A DNA stretch of 64,000 nucleotides from Micromonospora terminaliae (GTDB taxonomy: Bacteria; Actinomycetota; Actinomycetes; Mycobacteriales; Micromonosporaceae): NCBI RefSeq assembly GCF_009671205.1, contig NZ_CP045309.1:62001-126000 (forward strand). Reading direction: 5' to 3'. Shown here in pieces: positions 40,372 to 53,181 of this stretch. The number at the start of each line of letters is the position of its first letter. Position 1 is the stretch's first letter. The position numbers were made by a program, and so were the translations under genes. The notes beneath the pieces were generated by a model. It did no database searches and had not been told where the DNA came from. It saw nothing but the letters and a program-made list of their open reading frames with translations.

Positions 40372-40428
40372 CGATCATGAGGTGTGCGGGGTGGAATGTC
40401 CGCTTCGGTGCCGGCAACTTCATGATCG
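40372..40428. repeat. imperfect palindromic (REP-like) element
   Basis: CGATCATGA at 40372-40380 and TCATGATCG at 40420-40428 form inverted ends of a 57-bp element, with further partial pairing inside (GGTG.. against ..AACT). It lies in the gap between two divergent genes. It looks like a dispersed intergenic palindrome; a genome search would be needed to confirm that. Confidence 0.45.
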
Positions 40429-40491
40429 TCGGGGAAGGTGGCGGTCTGGCGGGGGCGGTTGTCAGGCCCGACCGATACCGTGCGGGAGTAG

Positions 40492-42669
<2,178 letters not shown>

Positions 42670-42812
42670 CCGAGGCGCTCGCCGCGCATTCCAACTTAAT
42701 TACGACTACGACCGATTCGTGACTGTCGTGTCGGGGAAATCGGCACCAAGGGCGTTTCATTGGCGTACGGCGTGTGACGGCGCGCGCCAGGGGCCGACCC
42801 CGGGGAGGTGCG
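42670..42812. other. promoter region of the GGDEF-EAL gene
   Basis: 143 bp. Bases 42695-42730 (TTCCAACTTAATTACGAC and following) are markedly AT-richer than the surroundings and should hold the promoter. A ribosome site GGGGAGG lies six bases before the ATG at 42813. No RNA gene or terminator hairpin is seen. Confidence 0.4.
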
Positions 42813-45620
42813 ATGGAGACGGGCGACCCGCGAAACTCCGTCCCGCCCGGGCGGACCGGCCCGTTCTTCGGCTTCGTCGGCGTGGTCGGCGTCCTGGCCC
42901 TGCTCATCTCGGCCGGGCCGCTGGCCGCGCTCCCCGACGAGCTGCCCCACCTGCCGGCCGCCTTCTGGACCATGGCGGCGCTGGCCGTCGCCTGCGACGC
43001 CCGCCCGTTCGTGCCGCCCGGCCGGCGCCAGACCTCGGCGGTCTTCCCGTCGACCTGCTTCACCTTCGCCATCCTGCTCGGCTGGGGGCTCGGTCCGGCC
43101 GTCGCGGTGCAGGCCGTGGCGGTCGCCGTCTCCGGCTGGCGGCTCGGCTACGCGGGCTGGCGCACCGCCTTCAACGGTGCCCAGTACGCGTGCGCGCTGG
43201 CCGCCGCGTACGCGGTCACCCGGCTCGGCCCCGGCGAGCTGTTCGGCGACGGCCGGCTGCACTGGACCGACGTGGCGGCGGTGGGCGGGGCCACCGCGGC
43301 CTGGTTCGTCGTCAACTACGGCCTGGTCAGCTGCGCGATCCGGCTGCGGTTCGGCGACCGCTGGTGGCCCAGCGTCCGGCAGGGCCTCGCCTACGAGCTG
43401 CTCTCCACCGGCTCGCTGCTGCTGCTCGCCCCGGTGCTGGTGGCCGCGGCCCGGGCCAGCGCCGCGCTGATCCCGCTGGTGCTCGTGCCGCTGTTCGCGG
43501 TCTACCGGATGGCCCGGCTCTCCGCCGAGCGGGAGCAGCTCGCCGACCTCGACCCGCTCACCGGGCTGCCCAACCGCAAGGCCCTGCTCACCGAGGTGGC
43601 CGAGCAGGTGCACCTGCACGCCGAGCGGGCCGCCCGTGGCGACGCGGACGCCCACCTGGCCCTGCTGCTGCTCGACCTCGACCGGTTCAAGCACGTCAAC
43701 GACGCGCTCGGGCACGCCGTGGGGGACCGGCTGCTGGTCGAGGTGAGTGCCCGGCTCATCGAGGTGATCGGTGAGGAGGACCTGGTGGCGCGGCTCGGTG
43801 GCGACGAGTTCGCCATCGTCGTACCCCGGCTCACCGGCACCGACCAGGCCCGGGAGCGGGCCGACCGGGTGGTGGCGGCGCTCGCCGAGCCGGTGCCGCT
43901 GGACGGCCTGCCGCTGGACGTGGGCGGCTCCATCGGCATCGCCCTCTTCCCCGAGCACGGCGAGGACTTCGCCACCCTCATGCGCCACGCCGACGTGGCC
44001 ATGTACGACGCGAAGCACCGCAACGACACCGTCGCCGTCTACGCGCCCGAGTCCGACCACAACTCCGCCGAGCGGCTGAGCCTCCTGGCCGACCTGCGCC
44101 GGGTGCTGGACTCCGGCCCGCCCGCGCCGACCGAGGAGCCGACCGGCGTCCGCGGCGGCGACGGCGCGGCCCTCGCGCCGGCGCCCGGCCTGCCCGCACC
44201 GGCCCCACCCGCCCACGGCGACGACGGGCCCCGCAACGGTGGCCGGCCCCGATCCGGCCAGGGGTTCTCCGGTGCCCCCGGCTCGGCTCGGGTCACGCCA
44301 CGCCGCGACCTGGAGGCGCCGGCACGGTGGCGGCTGCGGCGGCGCGAGCGGGTCGAGGTGCGGCACGACGACGAGCTGATCAACCGCATCGTCACGGGCG
44401 CCGACCCGATCCGCCGCCGGGCCACCCGCACGGCCCCGGCGGACACCCCGACGTCCGGCGACGGCGACCGCCTCACCCCGGCGCCCGGGGACAGCCTCAC
44501 CCCGGCGCCCGGCGACCGCCACGCCCCGGCGCCCGGGGACGGCGACCGCCTCGCCCCGGCGTTCGGTGGCCAGCCGGGCACGCTCCCCGAGGCCGGCCCG
44601 GACGTGACGCCCGACGACCGGCCCGCGCCGCCGGGCGGCCGGCCCGGCGCGCTCCCCGATAGCCGACCGGAGACGACGCCCGCCGGGGCTTCCGGGGAGG
44701 AGGCCGGTGGCCGGGCCGGAATGCGGTCCGCCGACGGCCCGGAGCGCGGCGGTCCGGACGTCCCGGACCGTGCTGCGGAGGGCGCCGCACCGGCGCGGAC
44801 CCGGGCGGCCGAGCAGCGTGCGGGCACCGCCCTCGACGACCCGGGCGAGATCACCATGTACTACCAGCCCCAGGTCGCCATCGCGACCGGCCAGGTGGTC
44901 GGTGTCGAGGCGCTGCTGCGCTGGCGGCACCCGCGCCGGGGCATGGTCGACCCCGGGGAGCTGATCCAGGTCGCCGAGCAGAGCGCCGTGATGCGGCTGC
45001 TCACCCGCCGGGTGGTGGACGACGTGGTGGAGCAGCTCGCCAAGTGGTCCGCGGCCGGCGTCACGCTGCGCGCCGCGCTCAACGTCAGCGTCCGGGACCT
45101 GCACACCGGCGAGATCGCCGAGCAGATCGCCGACCGGCTGGCCCGGTACGGCGTCCCGCCGGACCGGCTCCAGGTGGAGATCACCGAGGGCGCGCTGATG
45201 GCCGACCCGCGGCGGGTGCTGGCCAGCATCACCCAGCTGCACCGGATCGGCGTCGGCATCGCGCTGGACGACTTCGGCACCGGCTACTCGTCGTTGCAGC
45301 ACCTGCGCCGGCTGCCGCTGTCCGAGGTGAAGGTGGACCGGTCGTTCGTGCTCGGGATGGCCGACGACCCGGACGACGCGGCGATCGTCCGTTCGATGAT
45401 CGAGCTGGCCGCGGCGCTCGGCCTCCGGGTGGTGGCCGAGGGCGTCGAGGACGAGCGCACCTGGCGGCTGCTGCACGCGGCCGGCTGCGACGTGGCGCAG
45501 GGCTGGTTCTACGCCCGGCCCATGCCGGCCGAGGAGCTGGTCACCTGGCTGTCCCGCTACCGCCCGGTGCACCCGGCCGTCGCGGCGGACGGCGAGCGGC
45601 CGCGCCGCCCGTCCCGCTGA
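42813..45620 (+). CDS. GGDEF-EAL protein with membrane sensor (c-di-GMP turnover)
   Basis: 935 residues from ATG 42813. Seven or so hydrophobic segments (about 15-230) make an N-terminal membrane domain. The GGDEF domain (about 240-405) has [11 protein letters not shown] and an intact [12 protein letters not shown]. The allosteric I-site Arg is replaced (GEED before LVARL), so product inhibition is probably lost. A Pro/Gly/Asp-rich linker of about 240 residues follows, with short repeats such as LTPAPGDS. The EAL domain (about 665-920) has [29 protein letters not shown] and VKVDRSFV all intact. The protein can in principle make and degrade c-di-GMP. It is a single gene. Confidence 0.92.
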   Translation: METGDPRNSVPPGRTGPFFGFVGVVGVLALLISAGPLAALPDELPHLPAAFWTMAALAVACDARPFVPPGRRQTSAVFPSTCFTFAILLGWGLGPAVAVQAVAVAVSGWRLGYAGWRTAFNGAQYACALAAAYAVTRLGPGELFGDGRLHWTDVAAVGGATAAWFVVNYGLVSCAIRLRFGDRWWPSVRQGLAYELLSTGSLLLLAPVLVAAARASAALIPLVLVPLFAVYRMARLSAEREQLADLDPLTGLPNRKALLTEVAEQVHLHAERAARGDADAHLALLLLDLDRFKHVNDALGHAVGDRLLVEVSARLIEVIGEEDLVARLGGDEFAIVVPRLTGTDQARERADRVVAALAEPVPLDGLPLDVGGSIGIALFPEHGEDFATLMRHADVAMYDAKHRNDTVAVYAPESDHNSAERLSLLADLRRVLDSGPPAPTEEPTGVRGGDGAALAPAPGLPAPAPPAHGDDGPRNGGRPRSGQGFSGAPGSARVTPRRDLEAPARWRLRRRERVEVRHDDELINRIVTGADPIRRRATRTAPADTPTSGDGDRLTPAPGDSLTPAPGDRHAPAPGDGDRLAPAFGGQPGTLPEAGPDVTPDDRPAPPGGRPGALPDSRPETTPAGASGEEAGGRAGMRSADGPERGGPDVPDRAAEGAAPARTRAAEQRAGTALDDPGEITMYYQPQVAIATGQVVGVEALLRWRHPRRGMVDPGELIQVAEQSAVMRLLTRRVVDDVVEQLAKWSAAGVTLRAALNVSVRDLHTGEIAEQIADRLARYGVPPDRLQVEITEGALMADPRRVLASITQLHRIGVGIALDDFGTGYSSLQHLRRLPLSEVKVDRSFVLGMADDPDDAAIVRSMIELAAALGLRVVAEGVEDERTWRLLHAAGCDVAQGWFYARPMPAEELVTWLSRYRPVHPAVAADGERPRRPSR

Positions 45621-45771
45621 CCGGCGCTCCGGGGCCGGGCACCGGGAGTCGGAGGCGTCGACCCGACCGGAGGGCAATAGACTCGCTCCGGTCACCGCGT
45701 GTCATCGTCCCCGGCGAGCGCGCGGCCGGCACACCGCAGACGCAGCAGGACAGCCACGAAGGGGGCACCCG

Positions 45772-46077
45772 ATGGCCGCCATCTCCCGCGAGGAGGTCGC
45801 GCATCTCGCGCGACTGTCGCGGCTCGCCGTCACCGAGGAGGAGTTGGACACCTTCGCCGGCCAGCTGGACGTGATCCTCCAGTCGGTCGCCCAGGTGGGC
45901 CAGGTCGCCGCGGCGGACATCCCGCCGACGTCCCACTCGGTGCCGCTGACCAACGTCCTCCGCGAGGACGTGGTGACGCCGTGCCTGACCCCGCAGGAGG
46001 CGCTGTCGGGTGCGCCCGACGCCGAGGAGCAGCGGTTCCGCGTCCCGCGGATCCTGGACGAGGATGTGGCTTCATGA
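45772..46077 (+). CDS. gatC: Asp/Glu-tRNA(Asn/Gln) amidotransferase subunit C
   Basis: 101 residues. [36 protein letters not shown] and the C-terminal [10 protein letters not shown]...[12 protein letters not shown] are typical of GatC, the small stabilising subunit of the GatCAB complex. TAGACT near 45678 is a likely -10, giving a leader of about 85 nt. It overlaps gatA by 4 bp. Confidence 0.95.
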   Translation: MAAISREEVAHLARLSRLAVTEEELDTFAGQLDVILQSVAQVGQVAAADIPPTSHSVPLTNVLREDVVTPCLTPQEALSGAPDAEEQRFRVPRILDEDVAS

Positions 46078-47549
46078 CTGACCTGACCCGGCTCACCGCC
46101 GCCGAGATCGCCGGCCTGGTGGCGACGGGCGAGACCTCCGCCGTGGAGGTCACGCAGGCCCACCTGGACCGGATCACCGCCGTCGACGAGCAGGTCCACG
46201 CCTTCCTGCACGTCGACACCGAGGGCGCGCTGGCCGCGGCCCGCAGCGTCGACGAGCGCCGGGCCGCCGGCGAGGAGCTGGGCCCCCTGGCGGGCGTGCC
46301 GGTCGCCGTGAAGGACGTGCTCACCACGAAGGGCGTGCCGACCACCGTCGGCTCGAAGATCCTGGAGGGCTGGCGCCCGCCGTACGACGCGACGATCGTC
46401 GAGCGGCTGCGCGCCGCCGGCACGGTGATGCTCGGCAAGACCAACATGGACGAGTTCGCCATGGGCTCCTCCACCGAGTACTCGGCGTACGGGCCGACCC
46501 GCAACCCGTGGGACCTGGAGCGGATCCCGGGTGGCTCGGGCGGTGGCAGCGCCGCCGCGCTGGCCGCGTACGAGGCGCCGCTGTCGATCGGCTCGGACAC
46601 CGGCGGCTCGATCCGCCAGCCCGGCGCGGTCACCGGCACGGTCGGCGCGAAGCCCACCTACGGCGGCACCTCGCGGTACGGCCTGGTGGCGTTCTCCTCC
46701 TCGCTGGACACCCCCGGCCCGTGCGCCCGCACCGTGCTGGACGCGGCCCTGCTGCACCAGGTGATCGGCGGCCACGACCCGCGCGACTCCACCTCCATCC
46801 CGGCCCCGGTGCCGGACGTGGTGGGCGCCGCGAAGCTCGGCGCGTCCGGCGACCTGACCGGGGTCCGCCTCGGCGTGGTCACCGAGTTCACCGGCGAGGG
46901 CGCCGAGCCGGGTGTGATGGCCGCGTTCCGCGAGTCGGTCGAGGCCCTCGCGAAGCTGGGCGCGGAGATCGTCGACGTCTCCTGCCCGCACTTCCAGTAC
47001 GCGCTGCCGGCCTACTACCTGATCGCGCCGAGCGAGTGCTCCTCCAACCTGGCCCGATTCGACGGCGTCCGGTTCGGCCTGCGGGTCGGCGACGACGGCA
47101 ACCGGTCCCTCGAGGAGGTCATGTCGCTGACCCGGGAGGCGGGCTTCGGCCCCGAGGTGAAGCGGCGCATCATGATCGGCACGTATGCGCTGTCCTCGGG
47201 CTACTACGACGCCTACTACGGGCAGGCGCAGAAGGTCCGCACCCTGATCACCCGGGACTTCACGGCCGCCTTCGAGGGGGTGGACGCGCTCATCTCGCCC
47301 ACCACCCCGTTCGTGGCCTTCCCGATCGGTGCGCGTACCGCCGACCCCTACCAGATGTACCTGGCCGACCTGTTCACCATCCCGACCAACCTCTACGGCG
47401 GACCGGCCATCTCGGTCCCGTGCGGCCTCTCCGAGGGGCTCCCGGTCGGTTTCCAGATCATGGCGCCGACCATGGCCGACGACCGGATGTACCGGGTCGC
47501 CGCCGCGCTGGAGTCCACGGTCGGCACGTTCACCCCACCGGCACTGTGA
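46074..47549 (+). CDS. gatA: Asp/Glu-tRNA(Asn/Gln) amidotransferase subunit A
   Basis: 491 residues, coupled to gatC by ATGA. An amidase-signature enzyme: catalytic Lys in [10 protein letters not shown], cis-Ser and Ser nucleophile in [32 protein letters not shown]. It hydrolyses glutamine to supply ammonia for conversion of misacylated Asp-tRNA(Asn) and Glu-tRNA(Gln). The complex is essential where GlnRS or AsnRS is missing, as in most actinobacteria. Confidence 0.97.
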   Translation: MTDLTRLTAAEIAGLVATGETSAVEVTQAHLDRITAVDEQVHAFLHVDTEGALAAARSVDERRAAGEELGPLAGVPVAVKDVLTTKGVPTTVGSKILEGWRPPYDATIVERLRAAGTVMLGKTNMDEFAMGSSTEYSAYGPTRNPWDLERIPGGSGGGSAAALAAYEAPLSIGSDTGGSIRQPGAVTGTVGAKPTYGGTSRYGLVAFSSSLDTPGPCARTVLDAALLHQVIGGHDPRDSTSIPAPVPDVVGAAKLGASGDLTGVRLGVVTEFTGEGAEPGVMAAFRESVEALAKLGAEIVDVSCPHFQYALPAYYLIAPSECSSNLARFDGVRFGLRVGDDGNRSLEEVMSLTREAGFGPEVKRRIMIGTYALSSGYYDAYYGQAQKVRTLITRDFTAAFEGVDALISPTTPFVAFPIGARTADPYQMYLADLFTIPTNLYGGPAISVPCGLSEGLPVGFQIMAPTMADDRMYRVAAALESTVGTFTPPAL

Positions 47550-47562
47550 GGCAGGAGCACCG

Positions 47563-49062
47563 ATGACGACGACACTGCCCGCGTACGACGAGGTCGTGGC
47601 GCGCTACGAACCGGTGATCGGTCTGGAGACCCACGTCGAGCTGGGCACGAACACCAAGATGTGGTGCGGCTGCCCGACCGACTTCGGCGGCGAGCCGAAC
47701 ACCCGGGTCTGCCCGGTCTGCCTGGGCCTGCCCGGCTCGCTGCCGGTGGCCAACAAGGCGGCCATCGAGGCGACCATCCGGATCGGCCTCGCGCTGAACT
47801 GCTCCATCGCCGAGTGGTGCCGGTTCGCCCGGAAGAACTACTTCTACCCGGACATGCCGAAGAACTTCCAGATCAGCCAGTACGACGAGCCGCTCTGCGT
47901 CGACGGCTACCTGGACGTGGAGGTCAACGGCGAGACCGTGCGGATCGGCATCGAGCGGGTGCACCTCGAGGAGGACACCGGCAAGACGCTGCACGTCGGC
48001 GGCGCCACCGGCCGGATCCACGGCGCGACCGAGTCGCTGGTCGACTACAACCGGGCCGGCATCCCGCTCGTCGAGATCGTCACCAAGCCGATCCCCGGCA
48101 CCGGCGCGCTCGCCCCCGAGGTGGCCCGGGCGTACGTCACCGAACTGCGCGACGTGATCCGCTCGCTGGGCGTCTCCGACGTCCGGATGGAGGAGGGCTC
48201 GCTGCGCTGCGACGTCAACACCTCGCTGAACCTGCCGGGCGAGGAGTGGGGCACCCGCACCGAGACCAAGAACGTCAACTCGCTGCGCTCGGTCGAGCGG
48301 GCGGTCCGCTCGGAGATGCTGCGCCAGGCGTCGGTGCTCGACGCCGGCGGCAGCATCACCCAGGAGACCCGGCACTTCCACGAGGACACCGGGGACACCA
48401 CCCCCGGCCGCTCCAAGGAGACCGCCACCGACTACCGGTACTTCCCGGAGCCGGACCTGGTCCCGCTCGCGCCGGACACCGCCTGGGTGGCCGAGCTGAA
48501 GGCCGCCCTGCCGGAGCTGCCGCGGCTGCGCCGCAAGCGGATCCAGCAGGATTGGGGCCTGTCCGACCTCGACATGCAGTCGGTGGTCAACGCCGGCGCG
48601 GTCGAGCTGATCGAGCGGACCGTGGCCGCCGGCGCCACCCCGGCCGCCGCCCGCAAATGGTGGCTGGGCGAGCTGTCCCGGCGGGCCAACGAGACCGGCG
48701 TGGAGCTCTCCGACGTCGGGGCCACCCCGGAGCAGGTCGCCGAGCTGCAGGGGCTGGTCGACGCCGGCAAACTCAACGACAAGCTGGCCCGGATCGTGCT
48801 GGAGGGCGTGATCGGCGGCGAGGGCTCGCCGGCCGAGATCATGACCAACCGGGGCCTGGAGGTCGTCTCCGACACCGGGGCGCTGACCGCCGCCGTGGAC
48901 GAGGCCATCGCCGCCAACCCGGACGTCGCCGACAAGGTCCGCAGCGGCAAGGTCGCGGCGGCCGGTGCGCTGGTCGGCGCGGTCATGAAGACCACCCGCG
49001 GCCAGGCCGACGCCAAGACCGTCCGCGAGCTGATCCTGGAGCGCCTCGGCGTCCAGGGCTGA
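47563..49062 (+). CDS. gatB: Asp/Glu-tRNA(Asn/Gln) amidotransferase subunit B
   Basis: 499 residues, ribosome site CAGGAGC just ahead of ATG 47563, 13 bp after gat[21 protein letters not shown]...[13 protein letters not shown] holds the zinc Cys. [34 protein letters not shown] and [15 protein letters not shown] form the kinase-like tRNA-activating domain. The C-terminal YqeY domain ends in [18 protein letters not shown]. It activates the tRNA-bound Asp or Glu by phosphorylation. The operon is closed by the hairpin at 49071. Confidence 0.97.
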   Translation: MTTTLPAYDEVVARYEPVIGLETHVELGTNTKMWCGCPTDFGGEPNTRVCPVCLGLPGSLPVANKAAIEATIRIGLALNCSIAEWCRFARKNYFYPDMPKNFQISQYDEPLCVDGYLDVEVNGETVRIGIERVHLEEDTGKTLHVGGATGRIHGATESLVDYNRAGIPLVEIVTKPIPGTGALAPEVARAYVTELRDVIRSLGVSDVRMEEGSLRCDVNTSLNLPGEEWGTRTETKNVNSLRSVERAVRSEMLRQASVLDAGGSITQETRHFHEDTGDTTPGRSKETATDYRYFPEPDLVPLAPDTAWVAELKAALPELPRLRRKRIQQDWGLSDLDMQSVVNAGAVELIERTVAAGATPAAARKWWLGELSRRANETGVELSDVGATPEQVAELQGLVDAGKLNDKLARIVLEGVIGGEGSPAEIMTNRGLEVVSDTGALTAAVDEAIAANPDVADKVRSGKVAAAGALVGAVMKTTRGQADAKTVRELILERLGVQG

Positions 49063-49070
49063 GCCCGCAG

Positions 49071-49103
49071 GGAAGGGCCCCTTCGCCACGAAGGGGCCCT
49101 TCC
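49071..49103 (+). terminator. terminator of the gatCAB operon
   Basis: 15-bp perfect stem GGAAGGGCCCCTTCG with its complement, loop of 3, eight bases after the gatB stop; followed by TGTCC. Confidence 0.8.
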
Positions 49104-49155
49104 TGTCCGTCAACCCCTCGGTGGGCGTCAACGGCGACGCCCGGATGGAGTCACC

Positions 49156-51513
49156 GTGAACCAGCACGACCTCGACGTCCTCGACGAGATCCAGCGGCGG
49201 GTGCTCTGGCTCGCCACGCGCATCGTGGACGCGGCCAACCATGACCGGGACACCGGCGACGGGGTGAAGGTCGGCGGCCACCAGGCGTCCAGCGCCTCGC
49301 TGGTCACGGCGATGACCGCGCTCTGGTTCGCCCACCTGGACGCCGAGGACCGGGTGGCGGTCAAGCCGCACGCCTCGCCGGTCTTCCACGCCGTCCAGTA
49401 CCTGCTGGGCAACCTGGACCGGTCCTACCTGCCGAAGCTGCGGGCGCGTGGCGGGCTCCAGTCGTACCCGTCGCGGACCAAGGACCCGGACGGGGTGGAC
49501 TTCTCCACCGGCTCCGTGGGCCTGGGCGCGGCCGCGCCGCTGTTCGCGGCGGTCACCCGCCGCTACGTCGACGCGCACTTCGGCGAGCGGCCGCACGCCC
49601 GGTTCATCGCCATCATCGGCGACGCCGAACTGGACGAGGGCAACATCTGGGAGGCCGTCGCCGACCCGGCCACCACCGGGCTCGGCAACGTGATGTGGCT
49701 GGTCGACTTCAACCGCCAGTCGCTGGACCGGGTCGTGCCCGGGGTGCGGATCAACCAGTGGCGGGGCCAGTTCGAGGCCGCCGGCTGGCACGTGGTCGAG
49801 GTCAAGTACGGGCGCCGGCTCGCCGAGGCGTACGAGCGGCCGGGCGGCGCGGCGCTGCGCGACTGGATCGACCTGATGCCGAACGAGCAGTACCAGTCGC
49901 TGTTCGGGCTGGCCGGGCCGGCCCTGCGCAAGCAGTTCCTGGACGGCGCCCCGGCCGAGGTGGCCGCCTTCGTGGCCGACATCCCCGACGACGAGCTGGG
50001 CCCGCTCGTCACCGACCTGGGCGGGCACGACCTTGCGGCGATGCTCGACGCCTACGCCCAGTGCGACGCGGTCACCGACCGGCCCAGCGTGGTCTTCGCC
50101 TACACGGTCAAGGGCTGGGGCCTGCCGATCGCCGGCAACCCGCGCAACCACTCGGCGCTGCTCACCACCGAGCAGGTCGACACCCTGCGCGCCGCGCACG
50201 GCCTGACCCGCGACACCGAGTGGGACCGCCTCGACCCGGCGTCCCCGGCCGGCATCCGGGCCGGCGAGCGCCGGGAGGCGCTGTCCCGCGCGCCGCGCGA
50301 GCGGTCGCTGGGGGTCACCGTCCCGGAGACCACCAAGGTACGCGTGAACAAGCCCGTCTCCACCCAGGAGGTCTTCGGCCGGGTGCTGGTCGACCTGGCC
50401 CGCGACCCGAAGGTCGCGCCCTACCTGGTCACCACCGCGCCGGACGTGGCCACCTCCACCAACCTGGCCGGCTTCATCAACAAGACCGGCGTGTTCGCCC
50501 CGACCGAGCAGCGTTCCTGGACCGAGGACCGGATGCTGCGCTGGACGGAGACCCCGGCGGGCCAGCACATCGAGCTGGGCATCTCCGAGATGAACCTGTT
50601 CCTGCTGCTCGGCCAGCTCGGCCTGTCGTGGGACCTGTCCGGGCAGCCGCTGCTGCCGGTCGGCACGGTCTACGACCCGTTCGTGCTGCGCGGCCTCGAC
50701 GCCTTCCTCTACGGCACCTACTCCGGTTCCCGGTTCGTGGTGGCCGGCACGCCGTCCGGCATCACCCTCGCCCCCGAGGGCGGCGCCCACCAGTCGACCA
50801 TCACGGCCTCCGTCGGCCTGGAACTGCCCGGGGTCACCTTCTGCGAACCGGCGTACGCCGGCAGCCTCGACTGGCTGCTCTGCGACGCGCTCGGCCAGAT
50901 CGCCGGGGGAGCGGCGCTGGCCGCCACGGCCGCGCCGGCCGAGGACGGGGCGTACTACTTCCGCCTCAGCACCCGGCCGATCGACCAGGCCCCGTTCGAG
51001 GCGGCCCGGGCCCGGATCGGCGACGCGGTGCTGCGCCGGCAGGTGGTGGCGGGCGCGTACCGGCTCGTCGACGCGCACGAGGCGTACCCCCAGCTGGCCG
51101 ACGCCCCGGTCGTGCAGCTCGCCGCCTCCGGCGCGGTGCTGCCGGAGGTCCTCGCGGCCGCCGCGGAGCTGGCGGAGGAGGGCGTCGCGGCGCACGTCGT
51201 CGACGTGACGAGCCTGGACCGGCTCTACCGGGCGTGGCAGCGCACCCTGCGCCAGGGTGTGCGGACGGCGACCGTGCCGAGCGTGCCCGGCGCGCTGCGG
51301 TCGGCCTTCGCCGACCGGGTGCCGGTGGTCACCGTGCACGACGCCGCCTCGCACGCGATGGCCTGGCTGGGCTCGGCGCTCGGCGCCCCGGCCGTGCCGC
51401 TCGGGGTGGACGAGTTCGGCCAGTCGGGCAGCGTGGGCGAGCTGTACGAGTTGCACGACCTGCTGCCCGGCAGCATCGTCAACGCCGCGCTGGCCGCGCT
51501 CTCGCTGCGCTGA
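49156..51513 (+). CDS. AceE-like pyruvate dehydrogenase E1 / transketolase-like enzyme
   Basis: 785 residues from GTG 49156. The first domain has GGHQASSASLVTAMTALWFAHL and the ThDP motif IIGDAELDEGNIWEA...WLVDFNRQSLD, characteristic of homodimeric AceE-type E1 subunits. The central and C-terminal transketolase-like domains follow (NKTGVFAPTEQRSW, LGISEMNLFLLLGQLGLSW). It is about 100 residues shorter than typical AceE, mostly at the N-terminus, where AceE contacts E2. No E2 or E3 gene is near. The substrate may be pyruvate, or it may act as a transketolase-like enzyme on another 2-keto acid. Confidence 0.82.
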   Translation: MNQHDLDVLDEIQRRVLWLATRIVDAANHDRDTGDGVKVGGHQASSASLVTAMTALWFAHLDAEDRVAVKPHASPVFHAVQYLLGNLDRSYLPKLRARGGLQSYPSRTKDPDGVDFSTGSVGLGAAAPLFAAVTRRYVDAHFGERPHARFIAIIGDAELDEGNIWEAVADPATTGLGNVMWLVDFNRQSLDRVVPGVRINQWRGQFEAAGWHVVEVKYGRRLAEAYERPGGAALRDWIDLMPNEQYQSLFGLAGPALRKQFLDGAPAEVAAFVADIPDDELGPLVTDLGGHDLAAMLDAYAQCDAVTDRPSVVFAYTVKGWGLPIAGNPRNHSALLTTEQVDTLRAAHGLTRDTEWDRLDPASPAGIRAGERREALSRAPRERSLGVTVPETTKVRVNKPVSTQEVFGRVLVDLARDPKVAPYLVTTAPDVATSTNLAGFINKTGVFAPTEQRSWTEDRMLRWTETPAGQHIELGISEMNLFLLLGQLGLSWDLSGQPLLPVGTVYDPFVLRGLDAFLYGTYSGSRFVVAGTPSGITLAPEGGAHQSTITASVGLELPGVTFCEPAYAGSLDWLLCDALGQIAGGAALAATAAPAEDGAYYFRLSTRPIDQAPFEAARARIGDAVLRRQVVAGAYRLVDAHEAYPQLADAPVVQLAASGAVLPEVLAAAAELAEEGVAAHVVDVTSLDRLYRAWQRTLRQGVRTATVPSVPGALRSAFADRVPVVTVHDAASHAMAWLGSALGAPAVPLGVDEFGQSGSVGELYELHDLLPGSIVNAALAALSLR

Positions 51514-51516
51514 GCG

Positions 51517-53127
51517 TCAGCCCGTGGGACTGGGCGTCGCGGTCGGGCTGCCGTTCGGGGCGGGCGAGGCGGGCCCGCCCCGGGTCGGCGTCGGGGTGAC
51601 CGGCACCTGGTCGCCCTTCGTCGGGTCCTGGATGATGTGCCGTTCCAGGTTGACCTGCGACTGCCCGGTGCCGCCCACGGTGATGTCGTCGTAGGCCTGG
51701 AGCAGCTTCTGCTTGTCGAAGTAGAGCACCGTCATCGACAGCGGGGTGGGCTTCTCGCCCTCCAGGCCGCGCAGCCCGGCGCCGCCCGTGGAGCCCTCGA
51801 CGAAGAGCTGGGTGGGCTGTTTGCCCGGCACCTGCGGCAGCTTCGACACCTGCCGGGCGTGGGTGTGCCCGGCGAGCACCAGCGGACAGGTGCCGGAGAG
51901 CGGGCCGGCCGAGGCCGGGTCGTGCACCAGGGCGATGTTCACCGGCTTCGGCGAGTTGTTCACGGTGACGGCAAGCTGCTCGCCGGCCCCGATCACCTGG
52001 TCGGCGACCACCTTGGTGAGCCCGCTGCCGGCCGGCGAGGTCTCCTTGTCGGGGGTGAACCGGGGATCGCCGATGCCGGCGATGGTCAGCCCGGCGACCG
52101 TGGCCGTGGAGTTGTCCAGCACGACGGCGTTGGGCTGGGCGGCCACCGCGGCGGCCGTACGCGCCGAGTCGTGGTTGCCGCGGATGTAGACGTAGGGCTT
52201 CTTGAGCAGGCCGATCGAGCCGACGAAGGAGGCCTCGGGCTCGCTGCCCCAGTCGGTGATGTCGCCGGTGTCGATCACCACGTCGATGCCGAACTGCTCC
52301 ACCACGGTGCGGATGAGCTGCCAGCCGGTCGGGTTGAGGTGCATGTCGGAGACGTGCAGCACCCGCGTGGTGCCGGGCGACGGCTGGACCACCGGCAGTG
52401 AGGAGACCGTGGTGTAGAGCTTGCTGACGTTGCCGACGAGCCGTTGCAGCTGCTCCGCGTACTTCGTGTAGTCGTTGGCGATCCGCCGCGCGTCACCGAC
52501 GATCGCCGGGGCGTTGACCAGCAGCCCCTCGTAACGGGGCTCCTCTATCGCCTGCGGCCGGATGGTGGCGGCGGCCAGGCCGAGGCTGCCGGCGGTGACC
52601 GCGAGCGCGAGCCCGCCGGCCCACGCGGTGCGGCGCACGTCGCGGAAGACCAGCCCGGCCAGCAGCAGGGTGGCCAGCACCGCTGAGGCGAGGGTCTTGA
52701 GTCCGAGGCGCATCGCGCCGGCCCGGACGTCCTCGACCGCCGACTGGCTGGCCCGGCTGATGCTCGCCGGGTCGTCGATCAGCGCCTCGGTGCGCCGCTG
52801 GTCGAGCGCGCCCAGCTCGACGGTCAGGTAGGCCGGCCCGTCGTGGCTGTCCAGCAGCAGCGCGCCCAGCGGCGGGATGTCGACGGTGGTGCCGCCGCTC
52901 AGTGACGGGCTGAGGTTGAGCTGCGCGCGGAACGGCCCGATGTCGGTGCTTACGTGCCCGCCCGCGTACGTGCCGGCCACCACGCCGGCGAGGGTGACCA
53001 CGAGCAGGGCCAGCACCACGCCGAGCCGGCGCAGGTGGGGGCCGGGGCGCCACCGGCGGCGGGCACGCTCCTCCTCCGGGGCCGCTCCGCCCCCGGCGTC
53101 GTGCTGCTCGTTCTCCTGGCCGTCCAT
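51517..53127 (-). CDS. membrane-anchored metallophosphoesterase
   Basis: 536 residues; CAGAAT six bases before ATG 53127 suggests a leaderless start. One N-terminal helix (about 33-54), then about 75 residues outside, and two further helices (about 140-160 and 170-190). The C-terminal half is a calcineurin-like phosphoesterase with all metal motifs: HVSDMHLN, DTGDITDWG, RGNHD, HD in ALVHDPASAG and LAGHTHARQ. The tail is a Pro/Thr-rich repeat. The catalytic domain should face outside, given the odd number of helices and the basic N-terminus. Substrate unknown. It is convergent with the AceE-like gene, 3 bp away. Confidence 0.88.
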   Translation of the reverse strand: MDGQENEQHDAGGGAAPEEERARRRWRPGPHLRRLGVVLALLVVTLAGVVAGTYAGGHVSTDIGPFRAQLNLSPSLSGGTTVDIPPLGALLLDSHDGPAYLTVELGALDQRRTEALIDDPASISRASQSAVEDVRAGAMRLGLKTLASAVLATLLLAGLVFRDVRRTAWAGGLALAVTAGSLGLAAATIRPQAIEEPRYEGLLVNAPAIVGDARRIANDYTKYAEQLQRLVGNVSKLYTTVSSLPVVQPSPGTTRVLHVSDMHLNPTGWQLIRTVVEQFGIDVVIDTGDITDWGSEPEASFVGSIGLLKKPYVYIRGNHDSARTAAAVAAQPNAVVLDNSTATVAGLTIAGIGDPRFTPDKETSPAGSGLTKVVADQVIGAGEQLAVTVNNSPKPVNIALVHDPASAGPLSGTCPLVLAGHTHARQVSKLPQVPGKQPTQLFVEGSTGGAGLRGLEGEKPTPLSMTVLYFDKQKLLQAYDDITVGGTGQSQVNLERHIIQDPTKGDQVPVTPTPTRGGPASPAPNGSPTATPSPTG

Positions 53128-53181
53128 GCTGAGATTCTGACCTGCCCGTCGAAGGATCTTGGCAAACCTGGGGAAGCGGGG

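Noticed and set aside
47530..51456. A 1308-residue open frame antisense to gatB and the AceE-like gene
   Set aside because: Typical antisense shadow of GC-rich genes; the product is Gly/Arg/Val-rich low complexity without any domain, while the sense strand encodes two clear enzymes.
53154..53166. GGATCTTGGCAAACC as half of a dispersed palindrome
   Set aside because: No matching inverted arm was found within the gap, so it is too weak to report as a repeat.
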